Positions 17,388 through 25,912 of a DNA stretch of 64,000 nt are shown one piece after another. The translations under genes were made by a program, and so were the position numbers. Each line of letters begins with the position of its first letter. Position 1 is the first letter of the stretch. A model generated the notes under the pieces. That model was not told where the DNA came from. It saw nothing but the letters and a program-made list of their open reading frames with translations, and made no database searches. Source of the DNA: Rickettsia typhi (GTDB taxonomy: Bacteria > Pseudomonadota > Alphaproteobacteria > Rickettsiales > Rickettsiaceae); the NCBI GenBank assembly GCA_945865485.1, contig CAMBEC010000002.1, positions 126,501 to 190,500 of the forward strand, written 5' to 3'.

Positions 17388-18056
17388 CTAAAAACTATCT
17401 GACGAATCTTCTAAAAACCAATCACTACGCCATAAATCATAAGTTTCTTTACTAGTAAAATCACTAAAAAAACCTATAAATTCTTCCGCTTCTTTTTCTA
17501 TTTTCTCTTTCTTGTTTTCGTTGCCACTAACGCTAATCTCATCACTGCCTAAATATTCCTCTAATATTTGATCTGCATCACCATTAACTGCAGAAACAAT
17601 CTTTTCAATTAGCTCCTCTTGTACTTCAAGAATTGTAAGCGTTGCTGAACCAAGACTCTCTATTATTCCCTTCAACTTAGATATATCTGCTCCATTAACA
17701 ATCAAAGCACTCGTCAACTCAGGAGCTAGAGTCTTATGACGAATTGCATACATCCATGGAGCTAATCCATCAACTGGCAGCTCTGAACTTGCTTCCATCT
17801 GAAGTAGAAGGTTCAACGTTCCAACTTGACCATTTTTTATGGCAGCTATGATTGGGGTCAGCGGTTTGCTCTCTGCAGTTTCTGTCGTATAGAGATTTAG
17901 ATCAGCAGCTAAACTTACTAAACCTTTAATAAACTTTATTTCACCAAAATCAGCTGCATAATGTATTGGAGCCCACCCGTGCGAATCTCTTGCATTCACA
18001 TTTTCTTCGCTTACAGTAATCATTAAGACGTCTAAACTACAATTAACTTTTGTCAT
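17388..18056 (-). CDS. Short ankyrin-repeat protein, paralogue of its neighbour
   Basis: This 222-residue protein matches the first 160 or so residues of the adjacent 543-residue ankyrin protein: both contain LPVDGLAPWMYAIRHKTLAP followed by ELTSALIVNGAD. The DNA is also very similar in this stretch, which points to a tandem duplication. After about residue 175 it diverges into a short charged tail (KKEKIEKEAEEF) ending with aromatic residues, so the second ankyrin block of the neighbour is absent. It may be a separate functional protein or a truncated duplicate. No signal peptide is visible. Confidence 0.8.
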   Translation of the reverse strand: MTKVNCSLDVLMITVSEENVNARDSHGWAPIHYAADFGEIKFIKGLVSLAADLNLYTTETAESKPLTPIIAAIKNGQVGTLNLLLQMEASSELPVDGLAPWMYAIRHKTLAPELTSALIVNGADISKLKGIIESLGSATLTILEVQEELIEKIVSAVNGDADQILEEYLGSDEISVSGNENKKEKIEKEAEEFIGFFSDFTSKETYDLWRSDWFLEDSSDSF

Positions 18057-18212
18057 TTTATTCTATAATTTATTTTTAAGAAAAATTACTCTAACGTTTT
18101 TTGACAAAATATAATCGACCATACGTGTGCCGTGATGTTGAACTTAGTTTAAGCATCTCCTTCAGCTGCCTAAGCTCTGACCTAAGACAAAGTAAGCCCC
18201 ATAAATTCTTGA

Positions 18213-18689
18213 CTAGTTAGTTTTCTTCTCTTCTGTTGACTCTTCTTCTGTTAATTCTTCTTCTGTGTATTCTTCTGGGAACTCTTGCTCTACTTCTTCC
18301 TCTTGAGCATAAGCCTCTTCAACCATTTCCTCACCATCATGTGGTTCTTCTACAAAAGACTCTTCTTGAATATTACCTTCTTCTTGAATATTACCTTCTT
18401 CTTGAATACTGCTTTCTTCTTGAACCCCCTCAAGTTCCGACTGTTGTTTCTCAGTTCCGAGGGCATAAACACACAAATCTTCAAGTGCTACGCCATTTTT
18501 CTCCGCTAATTCTTGGAGCTGCGTAACCGCTTCCATTACTTCGCCAGGTATCATTCCACCACGAGCTTTAGACAACCAATCAGCCTGAAAGTGAAGTGGA
18601 TGATGTCCTTTTTCTGGTTTGCCTATGAATATTGCAAATGGAGACATCTGCCCACCAAAATCGCAATTTATTGTAAATTTTTTGGTCAC
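18213..18689 (-). CDS. DUF2610 domain protein with acidic repeat tail
   Basis: This 158-residue protein contains an N-terminal DUF2610 domain (residues about 1-80), recognised by [38 protein letters not shown] and LCVYALG. DUF2610 occurs in Rickettsia and allies and has no known function. The remaining half is a Glu-rich tail with a six-residue repeat ([12 protein letters not shown]) encoded by 18-bp tandem repeats. The start is GTG at 18689: a stop codon lies directly upstream in frame, and the domain begins at this codon. No export signal or partner gene is visible. Confidence 0.8.
   Translation of the reverse strand: MTKKFTINCDFGGQMSPFAIFIGKPEKGHHPLHFQADWLSKARGGMIPGEVMEAVTQLQELAEKNGVALEDLCVYALGTEKQQSELEGVQEESSIQEEGNIQEEGNIQEESFVEEPHDGEEMVEEAYAQEEEVEQEFPEEYTEEELTEEESTEEKKTN
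18358..18425. repeat. 18-bp tandem repeat within the DUF2610 gene
   Basis: Units reading TTCTTCTTGAATATTACC on the plus strand occur twice perfectly, then once with changes (ending ACTGCT), then partially. They encode a six-residue acidic unit, so copy-number change would lengthen or shorten the tail without a frameshift. Confidence 0.85.
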
Positions 18690-18847
18690 TTAATTACATC
18701 CCCGATTTTAAACGTCTAATTAGATTATAATACTAATTAAAAATAGAAAATGAAAAAGAATTATATAAATAGCCTATATTTTATATAACTTTCAGTTTTA
18801 AATCAGACACTTGGCTAGTCATAGATATTATATTAAATTCAGAGGCA

Positions 18848-18917
18848 TTTTGTGCAAATACGATGGAGAAAAGCCTATATACAAATAGGCGAGCAGCAAG
18901 TACCAAGCTACGCAAAA
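18848..18917. repeat. Imperfect palindromic element
   Basis: TTTTGTGCAAATAC on the left partly matches the reverse complement of the right end (GTACCAAGCTACGCAAAA), and the centre is the hairpin GCCTAT-ATACAA-ATAGGC (18873-18890). It accounts for the 64-codon minus-strand reading frame found here. The gene-free stretch 18690-19245 otherwise holds one dispersed-repeat copy and nothing else recognisable. Confidence 0.5.
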
Positions 18918-19043
18918 CCGACCAATTTATATTGTATGAACAATGGATAAGATAAATGCAACCCCTTTTAAGCACTGGTTACAATTGGTCTATAGCATCA
19001 GAAGAGACATGAGGTTACGTGTGGCTTCTTTATACCAAAGAAA

Positions 19044-19109
19044 GTCATACAGAGCTTGATTCAGGATCTAGAGCAACCGAAGGAAATCCTGAATCAAATT
19101 CGGAATGAC
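19044..19109. repeat. Dispersed palindromic repeat copy
   Basis: Arms GTCATACAGAGCTTGATTC and GAATCAAATTCGGAATGAC with the central AGGATCT/AGGAAATCCT region, 66 bases long. Typical member of the intergenic family. Confidence 0.8.
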
Positions 19110-19245
19110 AAGCCCAGCCCAGAGATGGACTATCGTTCTAATTTTACTCAAAATATTCACTTCTTACATCAAACTGAGGTTAATACATCAAGAGTACGAC
19201 AAACAACACAACGCACATAATCCAAAGTGCACAAGACTCTATAGA

Positions 19246-19992
19246 TTAAGCAATATGTTTTATTTTATCATGAAGTTTAGAATTAGAAGCGACAATTTTT
19301 CCACCTTTTTTATGAAAAACACCCCCGGCTTCAGCTATAAAAAGCTCAATACCCATTAGAGATATATCACCAGGCTCAATAATAATCACATCTATCTTTC
19401 CTGATACTAAAAGTGCTAGTGAGTATGTGTATGATTCAAAGATTCTTAAATTACTAAATGTATCAGGGTTATCTTTTAGAAAATTAAAACTTGTAGAAAC
19501 TATGGCATCTTCGATATTTTCAGTGCCAGATACTCTAACGCGCGTTGCACCTGGAAAGTTAAAAGAATGACGTTCAAGCCATACCCCCTTACCTTTTTCT
19601 GTAAAATATATTTCTCCGAGAATCGGGAAATTAATAACAGATTTTTCAGTAATAAGTTGACCATTTTTGTTTGATATTATAGTCACCATAATCCCAAAAA
19701 ATGGGAGCGACCTTGTCAGATTTGTAAACCCATCAAGCACTTCAACCAATGCCGCCTTACCAACAAATTGAGATTTTGCTATTTCCTTGCTATCAAAAAT
19801 GATTGTATGAAAATATTTACCTAGCCTTTCTTGTAAAGTCTGAAGCATCTTTACGCATGATTTTTGGCCAAAGCTTGAAGCACTGGCGCTCTTAGTAGAG
19901 GATTGTAAGTTTTCTAACTCAAAATAATCTCTAAGTAGGAATTTTGATGCTTGCCTTGTAGCATCAACAACTAACCCGACTTCTCCATCCAT
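19246..19992 (-). CDS. Inositol-monophosphatase-like protein, degenerate active site
   Basis: This 248-residue protein has the size and motif order of the inositol monophosphatase/SuhB/CysQ family, but key positions have changed. The metal-binding DPLDGT motif reads EVLDGFTN, so the first Asp is Glu; the later WD-x-AA-x-(L/I)-(I/V)-x-EAGG motif reads GDISLMGIELFIAEAGG with its Asp and EAGG retained; and no clear GEE metal site is visible. Catalytic loss or a changed substrate is likely. The start overlaps the efp stop in a TAATG arrangement, so the gene is translationally coupled to efp and forms the end of a secF-efp operon. Confidence 0.8.
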   Translation of the reverse strand: MDGEVGLVVDATRQASKFLLRDYFELENLQSSTKSASASSFGQKSCVKMLQTLQERLGKYFHTIIFDSKEIAKSQFVGKAALVEVLDGFTNLTRSLPFFGIMVTIISNKNGQLITEKSVINFPILGEIYFTEKGKGVWLERHSFNFPGATRVRVSGTENIEDAIVSTSFNFLKDNPDTFSNLRIFESYTYSLALLVSGKIDVIIIEPGDISLMGIELFIAEAGGVFHKKGGKIVASNSKLHDKIKHIA

Positions 19993-20558
19993 TATTTTGA
20001 CCTTTCAACAAAAGTCAAATCTTCTGTTTTAACAATTATTTTTTCTCCAGTCACAAGATACGGCGGAACCATCACACGTAATCCATTCGTCAATATGGCT
20101 GGCTTATATGAAGACGTAACCGTCGAACCTTTGATCACAGGATCGGTTTGTTCTACCTCTACTATTACAGTTTGAGGCAACCTTATGTTCAACGCTTTAT
20201 CCTGGTAGAATTCAACAGTAACTACCATACCATCAGTAAGAAACGGAAACTTATCACCAAGCATTTCTTTGTCAAGCATCAGCTGCTCAAATGACTCGGG
20301 ATCCATCAACACCAACTTTGTATCTTCCATATACAAGAATTGCATTTCTTTAAATTCAAGGAATGCTCTTTCAACATTTTCCACCGAACTGAATCTTTGA
20401 TTAAGCTTATTACCAGTACGCAGGTTCTTCATCTCTACTTGAACATATGCCCCACCTTTCCCAGGTTTAGTATGTTCAGGAGTTTTGGCTACCATCCACA
20501 ACTCCCCTTCATAATCAAGTATATTACCGGCTTTAATATCGTTTGCAGAAATTCTCAT
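19992..20558 (-). CDS. efp: Translation elongation factor P
   Basis: This 188-residue protein is full-length EF-P with three beta-barrel domains. The N-terminal loop [12 protein letters not shown] carries the lysine that is beta-lysylated by EpmA/EpmB in other bacteria. EF-P relieves ribosome stalling at polyproline runs, which is relevant here because a proline-rich protein with runs of up to seven prolines is encoded at 29.3-31.4 kb. The gene lies four bases after secF and overlaps the inositol-phosphatase-like gene by one base. Confidence 0.97.
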   Translation of the reverse strand: MRISANDIKAGNILDYEGELWMVAKTPEHTKPGKGGAYVQVEMKNLRTGNKLNQRFSSVENVERAFLEFKEMQFLYMEDTKLVLMDPESFEQLMLDKEMLGDKFPFLTDGMVVTVEFYQDKALNIRLPQTVIVEVEQTDPVIKGSTVTSSYKPAILTNGLRVMVPPYLVTGEKIIVKTEDLTFVERSK

Positions 20559-20562
20559 AAAA

Positions 20563-21474
20563 TTACTCTTTAAAGTTTTTTAAATTAAATAGAGTTAGAA
20601 TTGGCGCTGAAATAAATATCGAAGAACATGTACCAACAAATATTCCAAAAAACACCAATATACTAAAGCTTTTTATGGCTTCCCCACCAAGTAGTATCAA
20701 TGCTAAGTTTGCAAGCAATGTAGTTAGTACTGTAATTGTGGTTCTAGACAGAGTTTCATTTATACTCGTGTTGATTATCTCATCTATCCCTTTTCTATTA
20801 AATTTGCGCAAGTTGTCCCTAATTCTGTCATATATAACAACTGAATCATTCACCGAATATCCTATTATCGTTAGGATTGCTGCAATTGTACTCAAATTAA
20901 AATCATACTTGGTAACGCTCATAAAGCCCAAACTGATTATTACATCATGAACTAATGCAATTAATACACCAACACCAAATTGCCACTCAAATCTGACCCA
21001 GATATAAAGCATAATTGCTATAAAAGATAGAACCATTGCCATTACCCCAGACATAATCATTTGTTGCCCTACTTGTGGACCGACAAAGTCAACCTTCCGG
21101 TAATCAAATGTATAAGAAAAATTCTCTTCAAGAGCTTTTTTTATGAGCGCAATATTTCCCATCAAATTTTCTTCGCTGCTTACACCAACTCTAATAGACA
21201 AATCACGAGAAGTACCAAAATTTTGCAAAACTACTTCACCGATACCTATTGCTCCTAAGACTTCTCTCATCTTCGTAAGATCTGGCTCCTCGCTAGCACG
21301 AACTTCCATACTAATCCCGCCAACAAAATCTATTCCAAAATTGAACTTAAATATGCTAATCCAGCAAATACTAAACGCTATCAAAAATATTGACAGCCCA
21401 TAAGTCACCTTATTCATAGCCAAAAAATTGATTTTGGGAGATTCTGGTATAAATCTAAGTGGAAATAACTGCAT
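20563..21474 (-). CDS. secF: Protein translocase subunit SecF
   Basis: This 303-residue inner-membrane protein has six predicted helices. Recognisable SecF stretches are [13 protein letters not shown] near the N-terminus, [10 protein letters not shown], and [20 protein letters not shown] in the fourth-fifth helix region, followed by the [31 protein letters not shown] tail region in shorter conserved blocks. With SecD and YajC it uses proton motive force to help SecYEG export. SecD is not adjacent. It is the first gene of the secF-efp-inositol-phosphatase-like operon, with four bases to efp. Confidence 0.95.
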   Translation of the reverse strand: MQLFPLRFIPESPKINFLAMNKVTYGLSIFLIAFSICWISIFKFNFGIDFVGGISMEVRASEEPDLTKMREVLGAIGIGEVVLQNFGTSRDLSIRVGVSSEENLMGNIALIKKALEENFSYTFDYRKVDFVGPQVGQQMIMSGVMAMVLSFIAIMLYIWVRFEWQFGVGVLIALVHDVIISLGFMSVTKYDFNLSTIAAILTIIGYSVNDSVVIYDRIRDNLRKFNRKGIDEIINTSINETLSRTTITVLTTLLANLALILLGGEAIKSFSILVFFGIFVGTCSSIFISAPILTLFNLKNFKE

Positions 21475-21637
21475 ACCTAAACTATTGCTAACATAAAATC
21501 AAAATTGATGTTCGACATTCTACATTAGGACTAATAACAAATCCAGAAAAATAATCTGCAGCACCGTAAAGTTAAGTAAAATAAGGCCTAGAAAGCCTCC
21601 TTATCACTGAATTTAAGCAACAATAATTCTTAGGTAG

Positions 21638-21925
21638 TTTTTTCAAATTAGCTTAGCTACTACGAATGAAGTTCCAATATCTTCTTCTACAATTTCTGAT
21701 AAATTGGAAGTTATAAAAACCGCTAAAAACGTATATGTAGAAAAATCAGGAACTACTAAGCCCCAAGGAATTATTTGGTCAACCTGGATTTATTCCTTGC
21801 TAGGTTACCCAAACGCACAAAAAACAACAGATAATATACATAATAATGAATTGGAGAAAAGCATAGTTGTAATGGGAGAGAAAACTAATGATATATTGGA
21901 TGAATGGATAGAAATTAATAACTGA
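21638..21925 (+). pseudogene. Open reading frame remnant, unrecognised
   Basis: A 95-codon open frame starts just after a stop at 21635-21637 and has no ATG before residue 80 or so; the only early start is TTG at 21704 without a ribosome-binding sequence. The encoded protein (NEVPISSSTISDKL, then QGIIWSTWIYSLLGYPN, ending DEWIEINN) looks protein-like but matches no family I recognise. It may be the C-terminal remnant of a decayed gene or a short secreted-type protein. Confidence 0.3.
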
Positions 21926-22054
21926 TTATGTTATATAAGTACAAATCTACGTCCGCATAAACTTTCAACAATCCTAGCAGTTAATCTAACACTAACCAAT
22001 AATATTACCTTTTGCTTTTGGCAATAGGCATATTATTTTGGTGATTTAATCTTC

Positions 22055-22072
22055 GTGGAGTTTAAACTCCGC
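22055..22072. other. Perfect palindrome with hairpin potential
   Basis: GGAGTTTAAACTCC (22057-22070) flanked by GT and GC, in the gene-free stretch 21926-22465. That stretch also holds one dispersed-repeat copy and an extra GCTGAACTTGTTTCAGC hairpin at 22222-22238; no ORF was accepted. Confidence 0.5.
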
Positions 22073-22251
22073 AAATAAAAAGCTAGCTAAATTTGCTTAT
22101 GGGTTTTCACTTGGTTTCTAAGCATCAAAATCAAAGCATATTAAGAGTGTAATCATCAAGTTGCGTATTTACTTTTTGCAATCTGCTAAGGTCTTACTTA
22201 ACCTGAACTATGGATAATAATGCTGAACTTGTTTCAGCATTATTACCATCA

Positions 22252-22337
22252 GTCATCCCGGACTTGATCCGGGATCTTTTTCTGTTTCATGAAATTCTGG
22301 GCCGAAGGCATGCGAAGCCCAATAAATTCAGGATGAC
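22252..22337. repeat. Dispersed palindromic repeat copy (long form)
   Basis: Left arm GTCATCCCGGACTTGATCC followed by GGGATCT, then an expanded centre with GGGCCGAAGGCATGCGAAGC, and right arm ending ATTCAGGATGAC. A second GGATGACT lies 20 bases downstream. The same expanded centre occurs in the copy at 41839-41920. Confidence 0.8.
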
Positions 22338-22465
22338 TTATAAGCCTTGGATGACTGGTGTTTACTCTTGATAACTTTACAAATCGTCCCTTCAACAAAA
22401 ATCCTACATAAGAAAACTTATGAAAAAAGTATGTTTTTGCAAAGCTAACTTATTTTCACAGAAAA

Positions 22466-22819
22466 CTAACTAGCTTTTTTGACCTGCTCTACGATTTGAG
22501 CAAAACCTTCTGGATTATTTACAGCTAGCTCCGCTAACATCTTGCGATCAATTTCAATTGCAGCTTTCTTCATTCCACCCATGAAGGTAGAGTAAACCAT
22601 ACCGTGCTCACGCACAGCAGCATTTATCCTTTGAACCCATAGACCTCTAAAATCGCGTTTGCGATTTCTTCTGTCACGGTAAGCATATTGCAACGCTTTT
22701 TCAACTTTTTCAATTGCTACTCTGAAGCAGTTATTAGCTCTGCCTCTATAGCCTTTAGCCATTTTGATTATTTTCTTATGGCGATTTTTAGATACTAAAC
22801 CTGATTTTGCACGTGTCAT
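22466..22819 (-). CDS. rplT: 50S ribosomal protein L20
   Basis: This 117-residue basic protein is full-length L20 ([21 protein letters not shown] near the N-terminus and [16 protein letters not shown] in the middle). It binds 23S rRNA early in large-subunit assembly and in many bacteria represses its own operon. The start is preceded by a strong AGGAGGG sequence. It lies 17 bases downstream of rpmI; infC, which often precedes rpmI, is not adjacent. Confidence 0.98.
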   Translation of the reverse strand: MTRAKSGLVSKNRHKKIIKMAKGYRGRANNCFRVAIEKVEKALQYAYRDRRNRKRDFRGLWVQRINAAVREHGMVYSTFMGGMKKAAIEIDRKMLAELAVNNPEGFAQIVEQVKKAS

Positions 22820-22836
22820 ATTACATCCCTCCTAAT

Positions 22837-23040
22837 TTAATTACTGTTTGGGAGGAATATTTTCTTCAGTCTTTTTGCATCTGGATTGCAAAGAACTTCA
22901 GTTCCTCTTAAGTTGCGAAGTTGGGCTTTAGTACGACGTCTCATGAAGTGCTGTTTACCCGCCTGACCAGCCTTTACTTTACCAGTAGCGGTTAGCTTGA
23001 AGCGTTTTTTAGCACCAGAGTGAGTTTTCATTTTAGGCAT
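22837..23040 (-). CDS. rpmI: 50S ribosomal protein L35
   Basis: This 67-residue protein has the L35 pattern: [15 protein letters not shown] at the N-terminus and the basic [18 protein letters not shown] core. It is the first gene of the rpmI-rplT operon. A minus-strand terminator-like hairpin 214 bases upstream may belong to its leader. Typical length. Confidence 0.98.
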   Translation of the reverse strand: MPKMKTHSGAKKRFKLTATGKVKAGQAGKQHFMRRRTKAQLRNLRGTEVLCNPDAKRLKKIFLPNSN

Positions 23041-23253
23041 AAAAATCCTCTATCAAAGATGGTATTTACAAAGATTTTACACTACATTTTCTATCAATCA
23101 TAAAAAGGCTGTGTAAAGTAAGCAAATTAGGCATACCACGGGCCACGTTGCTTTAAATTCAACAAGATTATATATAGGACAAGACTTTTTGCAAGTCATT
23201 TTTTACACTATCTAGCAGACTAATAGCTATATAATCAATTGGTATATTATAAA

Positions 23254-23274
23254 AAGGAAGGAAAATCACCTTCC
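23254..23274 (-). terminator. Terminator-like hairpin upstream of rpmI
   Basis: CCTTCCT/AGGAAGG arms (23254-23260 and 23268-23274) are followed on the minus strand by a run of five T. No minus-strand gene lies just upstream, so it could be an attenuator in the rpmI-rplT leader. The rest of the gene-free stretch 23041-23438 shows nothing recognisable. Confidence 0.5.
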
Positions 23275-23438
23275 TAAAAAGTTAGGAATTGCAAACCAGA
23301 TGATGCGAAAGTTATGTTTTGGCTGAGATAAAATGTAACAACTAGTAATGTTCTTTCATTTATGGTAAAGTAGATTTCAGTTAAAGGAATAATTGCATTA
23401 GATATTCCTCCTTAGTTAAATATTGGAAAAAATTTATT

Positions 23439-23582
23439 ATGAATAAAAAAAATATATTTATTTTCTTAGGATTAAGCGCCTTATTTTTGACAGCTTGCAA
23501 TACAATGGAAGGCATGGGACGAGATATTAAAGCGGGGGGGAGAAATCTTGAAAAGTCCGCAAAAGAGAACAAACCTAATTAA
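23439..23582 (+). CDS. Entericidin-like small lipoprotein
   Basis: This 47-residue gene is too short for many ORF finders. It has MNKKNIFIFLGLSALFL as a signal sequence, the lipobox LTAC with the lipidated Cys at residue 20, and then NTMEGMGRDIKAGGRNLEKS, which is the entericidin A/B family pattern (N-T-(M/V)-x-G-x-G-x-D). Members are small membrane-anchored lipoproteins induced by envelope stress; entericidin A and B were described as an antidote/toxin pair in E. coli. Only one copy is present. A 12-bp hairpin follows the stop (23607-23640). Confidence 0.8.
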   Translation: MNKKNIFIFLGLSALFLTACNTMEGMGRDIKAGGRNLEKSAKENKPN

Positions 23583-23606
23583 GAAAATTGACCCCATCTT
23601 TTGTTA

Positions 23607-23640
23607 ATATAGTACTTGGTAGGCTTATCAAGTACTATAT
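23607..23640. terminator. Hairpin after the lipoprotein gene
   Basis: ATATAGTACTTG (23607-23618) pairs perfectly with CAAGTACTATAT (23629-23640) across a 10-base loop. No clear T-run follows, so termination is probable but not certain. Confidence 0.6.
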
Positions 23641-23849
23641 ATAGGTTTATCAATATTACCACTATAAATACTCAGCCGCGCTTACGCGCTTAGCTTAATA
23701 AAAAGGAGATTACGTTGTAATTTTCTTTTTTTAAGAGCTGGTCTCACCTAATTTTTTTGATTCGATATCTTTTTACTGGACAAGTCTACATTCTATATTG
23801 TATCCCTCTGTTATATTTTTAAAAAATAATAAAGTTCGTGAATTATTAA

Positions 23850-24992
23850 ATGAAAAAATTTTTTGTAGTTATTTTATTGGCAGTTATTAACTGCTATGCA
23901 TTAGGATCTAAAGCATCGTCTTCAGATGATTATTTATCTGGTTATATTCAAAGTACATTTATTCATATCTATTACTTGCCTAGTGATTCTGTGATAGTTA
24001 AAAATGGCATAGTCTATATTAATGAAGATAAATTAGGCCATTATAATGGAGAACAAATATTGCAAAAGGTAAGACAAAGTACTGTAGGCTTGCAGACCCA
24101 TATTAAAGATATAAAATTAGTTAAAGGCAATAGTAGTGAAGATTTACCGCTAACGAAAAAGAAAACAATCAAAGAGTCTGTTTTTACTCAAAAAGCTACT
24201 TCCCAAACTCCAGTCACTGACGGGTTAATGCCTAACCATAGCTTATTTCAGCCCTTAATAGCAGACCCAAAATGGCCACGTTTTACTCTTGCTTATCAAT
24301 ATGATTTAAAAAGAAGCGTTTTACGACGTCATGCATTTGCACCAAACTTTGGCGCTAGCTTTTCTCTTTACCGAATAGCTGATATAGAGAAGGATCAAGA
24401 ATGGGAATTAAGCATGCAGGCTGGCTTATTTGGACTTATGGATATTGGCAGAACTCCCAGCGCCTTAATAAATGCGGATTATTTTGTGGGCGTGCCTATT
24501 TCTTATCGCACTGGAGCATTCACAGCTTTATTACGTCCTTACCATATAAGCACTCATTTAGGAGATGAATTTATGTTAACGCCCGAAGGAAAAGCTATAC
24601 AACGGATTAATCTAAGCTACGAAGGTATAGATTTAATTTTATCTTATAATATCAATTCTTTCCGAGTATATGGAGGCGGAGGTTACTTAGTTCACAAAGA
24701 GCCTAGTTATATAAAGCCCCTAAAAATACAAATAGGAACTGAATATTATTCGGATTACACATTTATGGAGGGAAGATTAAGACCTGTATCCGGAATAGAT
24801 ATAAAGGCTGATCAGAATGGATCATGGTTTCCAGGAGTATCTGTAAAAACAGGAGTTCAAATTGAAAATTCGGCTCTTATTAGTAATAAGATGCAAGTTA
24901 TGCTAGAGTTTTATTCTGGCAGGTCAATGCATGGGCAATTTTATAGAGATAAAATACAAACCGTTGGTATAGCTCTGCATGCATTCTTGTAA
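23850..24992 (+). CDS. DUF1207 family protein, probably exported
   Basis: This 380-residue protein has a signal peptide (MKKFFVVILLAVINCYALGS). Near the N-terminus it has a BON-like segment (YLSGYIQSTFIHIYYLP to VRQSTVGLQTHIKDIKL). The main domain (about 135-380) is DUF1207: DPKWPRFTLAYQYD, ASFSLYRIADIEKDQEWELSMQAGLFGLMDIG, GVPISYRTGAF and RPYHISTHLGDEF occur in order. Function is unknown; amphipathic strands suggest an outer-membrane or periplasmic beta structure. It is convergent with rsmI with a 17-base gap. Confidence 0.85.
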   Translation: MKKFFVVILLAVINCYALGSKASSSDDYLSGYIQSTFIHIYYLPSDSVIVKNGIVYINEDKLGHYNGEQILQKVRQSTVGLQTHIKDIKLVKGNSSEDLPLTKKKTIKESVFTQKATSQTPVTDGLMPNHSLFQPLIADPKWPRFTLAYQYDLKRSVLRRHAFAPNFGASFSLYRIADIEKDQEWELSMQAGLFGLMDIGRTPSALINADYFVGVPISYRTGAFTALLRPYHISTHLGDEFMLTPEGKAIQRINLSYEGIDLILSYNINSFRVYGGGGYLVHKEPSYIKPLKIQIGTEYYSDYTFMEGRLRPVSGIDIKADQNGSWFPGVSVKTGVQIENSALISNKMQVMLEFYSGRSMHGQFYRDKIQTVGIALHAFL

Positions 24993-25009
24993 TAGGATAC
25001 AATAATTGA

Positions 25010-25894
25010 TCATCGCTGACTTATAGCACATCTATCAAAATCTGCTTTTATCTCATTAGTCATTTTATATATATCTTTACGGCTAAAGCATTCGCTATAC
25101 TCAGCAAACATTTTATCCGATACTGACTTTGCACTTAACCCCTCAGCAATCAAGCTAAGTATATCCGCACGTAATTTATCAACTGATACTGCCCCAAACT
25201 CTTCACCATATATACTAAGAACTATTTCTCCTTTTGGCGGGAACAATTTATAATGATCAATCAATTCTGATAAACTTGCCGTATTAGACTCCTGATATAA
25301 CTTCGTAATTTCTCTTGCTACATTAGCCTTTCTATTACCTAACACTTCCAATGCTATTTCCAGAGTAGTAACCAACCTCAGAGCTGTCTCATAAAAAATA
25401 AGGGTACATTGCATGTTTGATAGTGAATTAAATGTTTTTAATTTTCCTTCTCTAGTTTTGGGCAAAAAACCAGCGAAGTAAAATTTATCGGTAGGCAAAC
25501 CAGAAAGAGTAAGAGCAGCAATTGCAGCGCATGGACCAGGAATAACATCTACATATAAACCAGAACTCTTTAAATCCCGAACGAGTTTATATCCTGGATC
25601 TGAAATCAATGGAGTCCCAGCATCCGAAATGAGGCTGATTATTTTTCCTTCCTCGATAAGCTTCTTTATGTTATTTCTTGATGAGATATCACTATTGTCG
25701 TTGTAAACTTTTAATGAAGCCTTTATTTGATGTTTCAATAGTAATTTATTTGATACTCTGGTATCTTCACAAAAAATGATATCAGAACTTTTTAGTACAT
25801 CTAATGCACGCAAAGTTATGTCATTCAAGTTCCCTATTGGAGTAGAAACAATATATAGTCCTGGTTTTAAATTCACTAAACAACCCGTCTTCAT
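25010..25894 (-). CDS. rsmI: 16S rRNA (cytidine1402-2'-O)-methyltransferase
   Basis: This 294-residue protein is a SAM-dependent tetrapyrrole-methylase-fold enzyme with RsmI hallmarks: GLYIVSTPIGNLNDITLRAL, FCEDTRVSNKLL, LISDAGTPLISDPGYKLV, VIPGPCAAIAALTLSGLPTD and FYETALRLV in order. It methylates the ribose of C1402 at the decoding centre. It is transcribed divergently from the LpoA-like lipoprotein gene with only 18 bases between the two starts, the rsmI-lpoA arrangement seen widely in proteobacteria. Confidence 0.96.
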   Translation of the reverse strand: MKTGCLVNLKPGLYIVSTPIGNLNDITLRALDVLKSSDIIFCEDTRVSNKLLLKHQIKASLKVYNDNSDISSRNNIKKLIEEGKIISLISDAGTPLISDPGYKLVRDLKSSGLYVDVIPGPCAAIAALTLSGLPTDKFYFAGFLPKTREGKLKTFNSLSNMQCTLIFYETALRLVTTLEIALEVLGNRKANVAREITKLYQESNTASLSELIDHYKLFPPKGEIVLSIYGEEFGAVSVDKLRADILSLIAEGLSAKSVSDKMFAEYSECFSRKDIYKMTNEIKADFDRCAISQR

Positions 25895-25912
25895 AGATTT
25901 GGAGAATTATTT

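Noticed and set aside
18781..18975. 64-codon minus-strand frame
   Set aside because: It is largely produced by the imperfect palindrome at 18848-18917 and has no ribosome-binding sequence or family.
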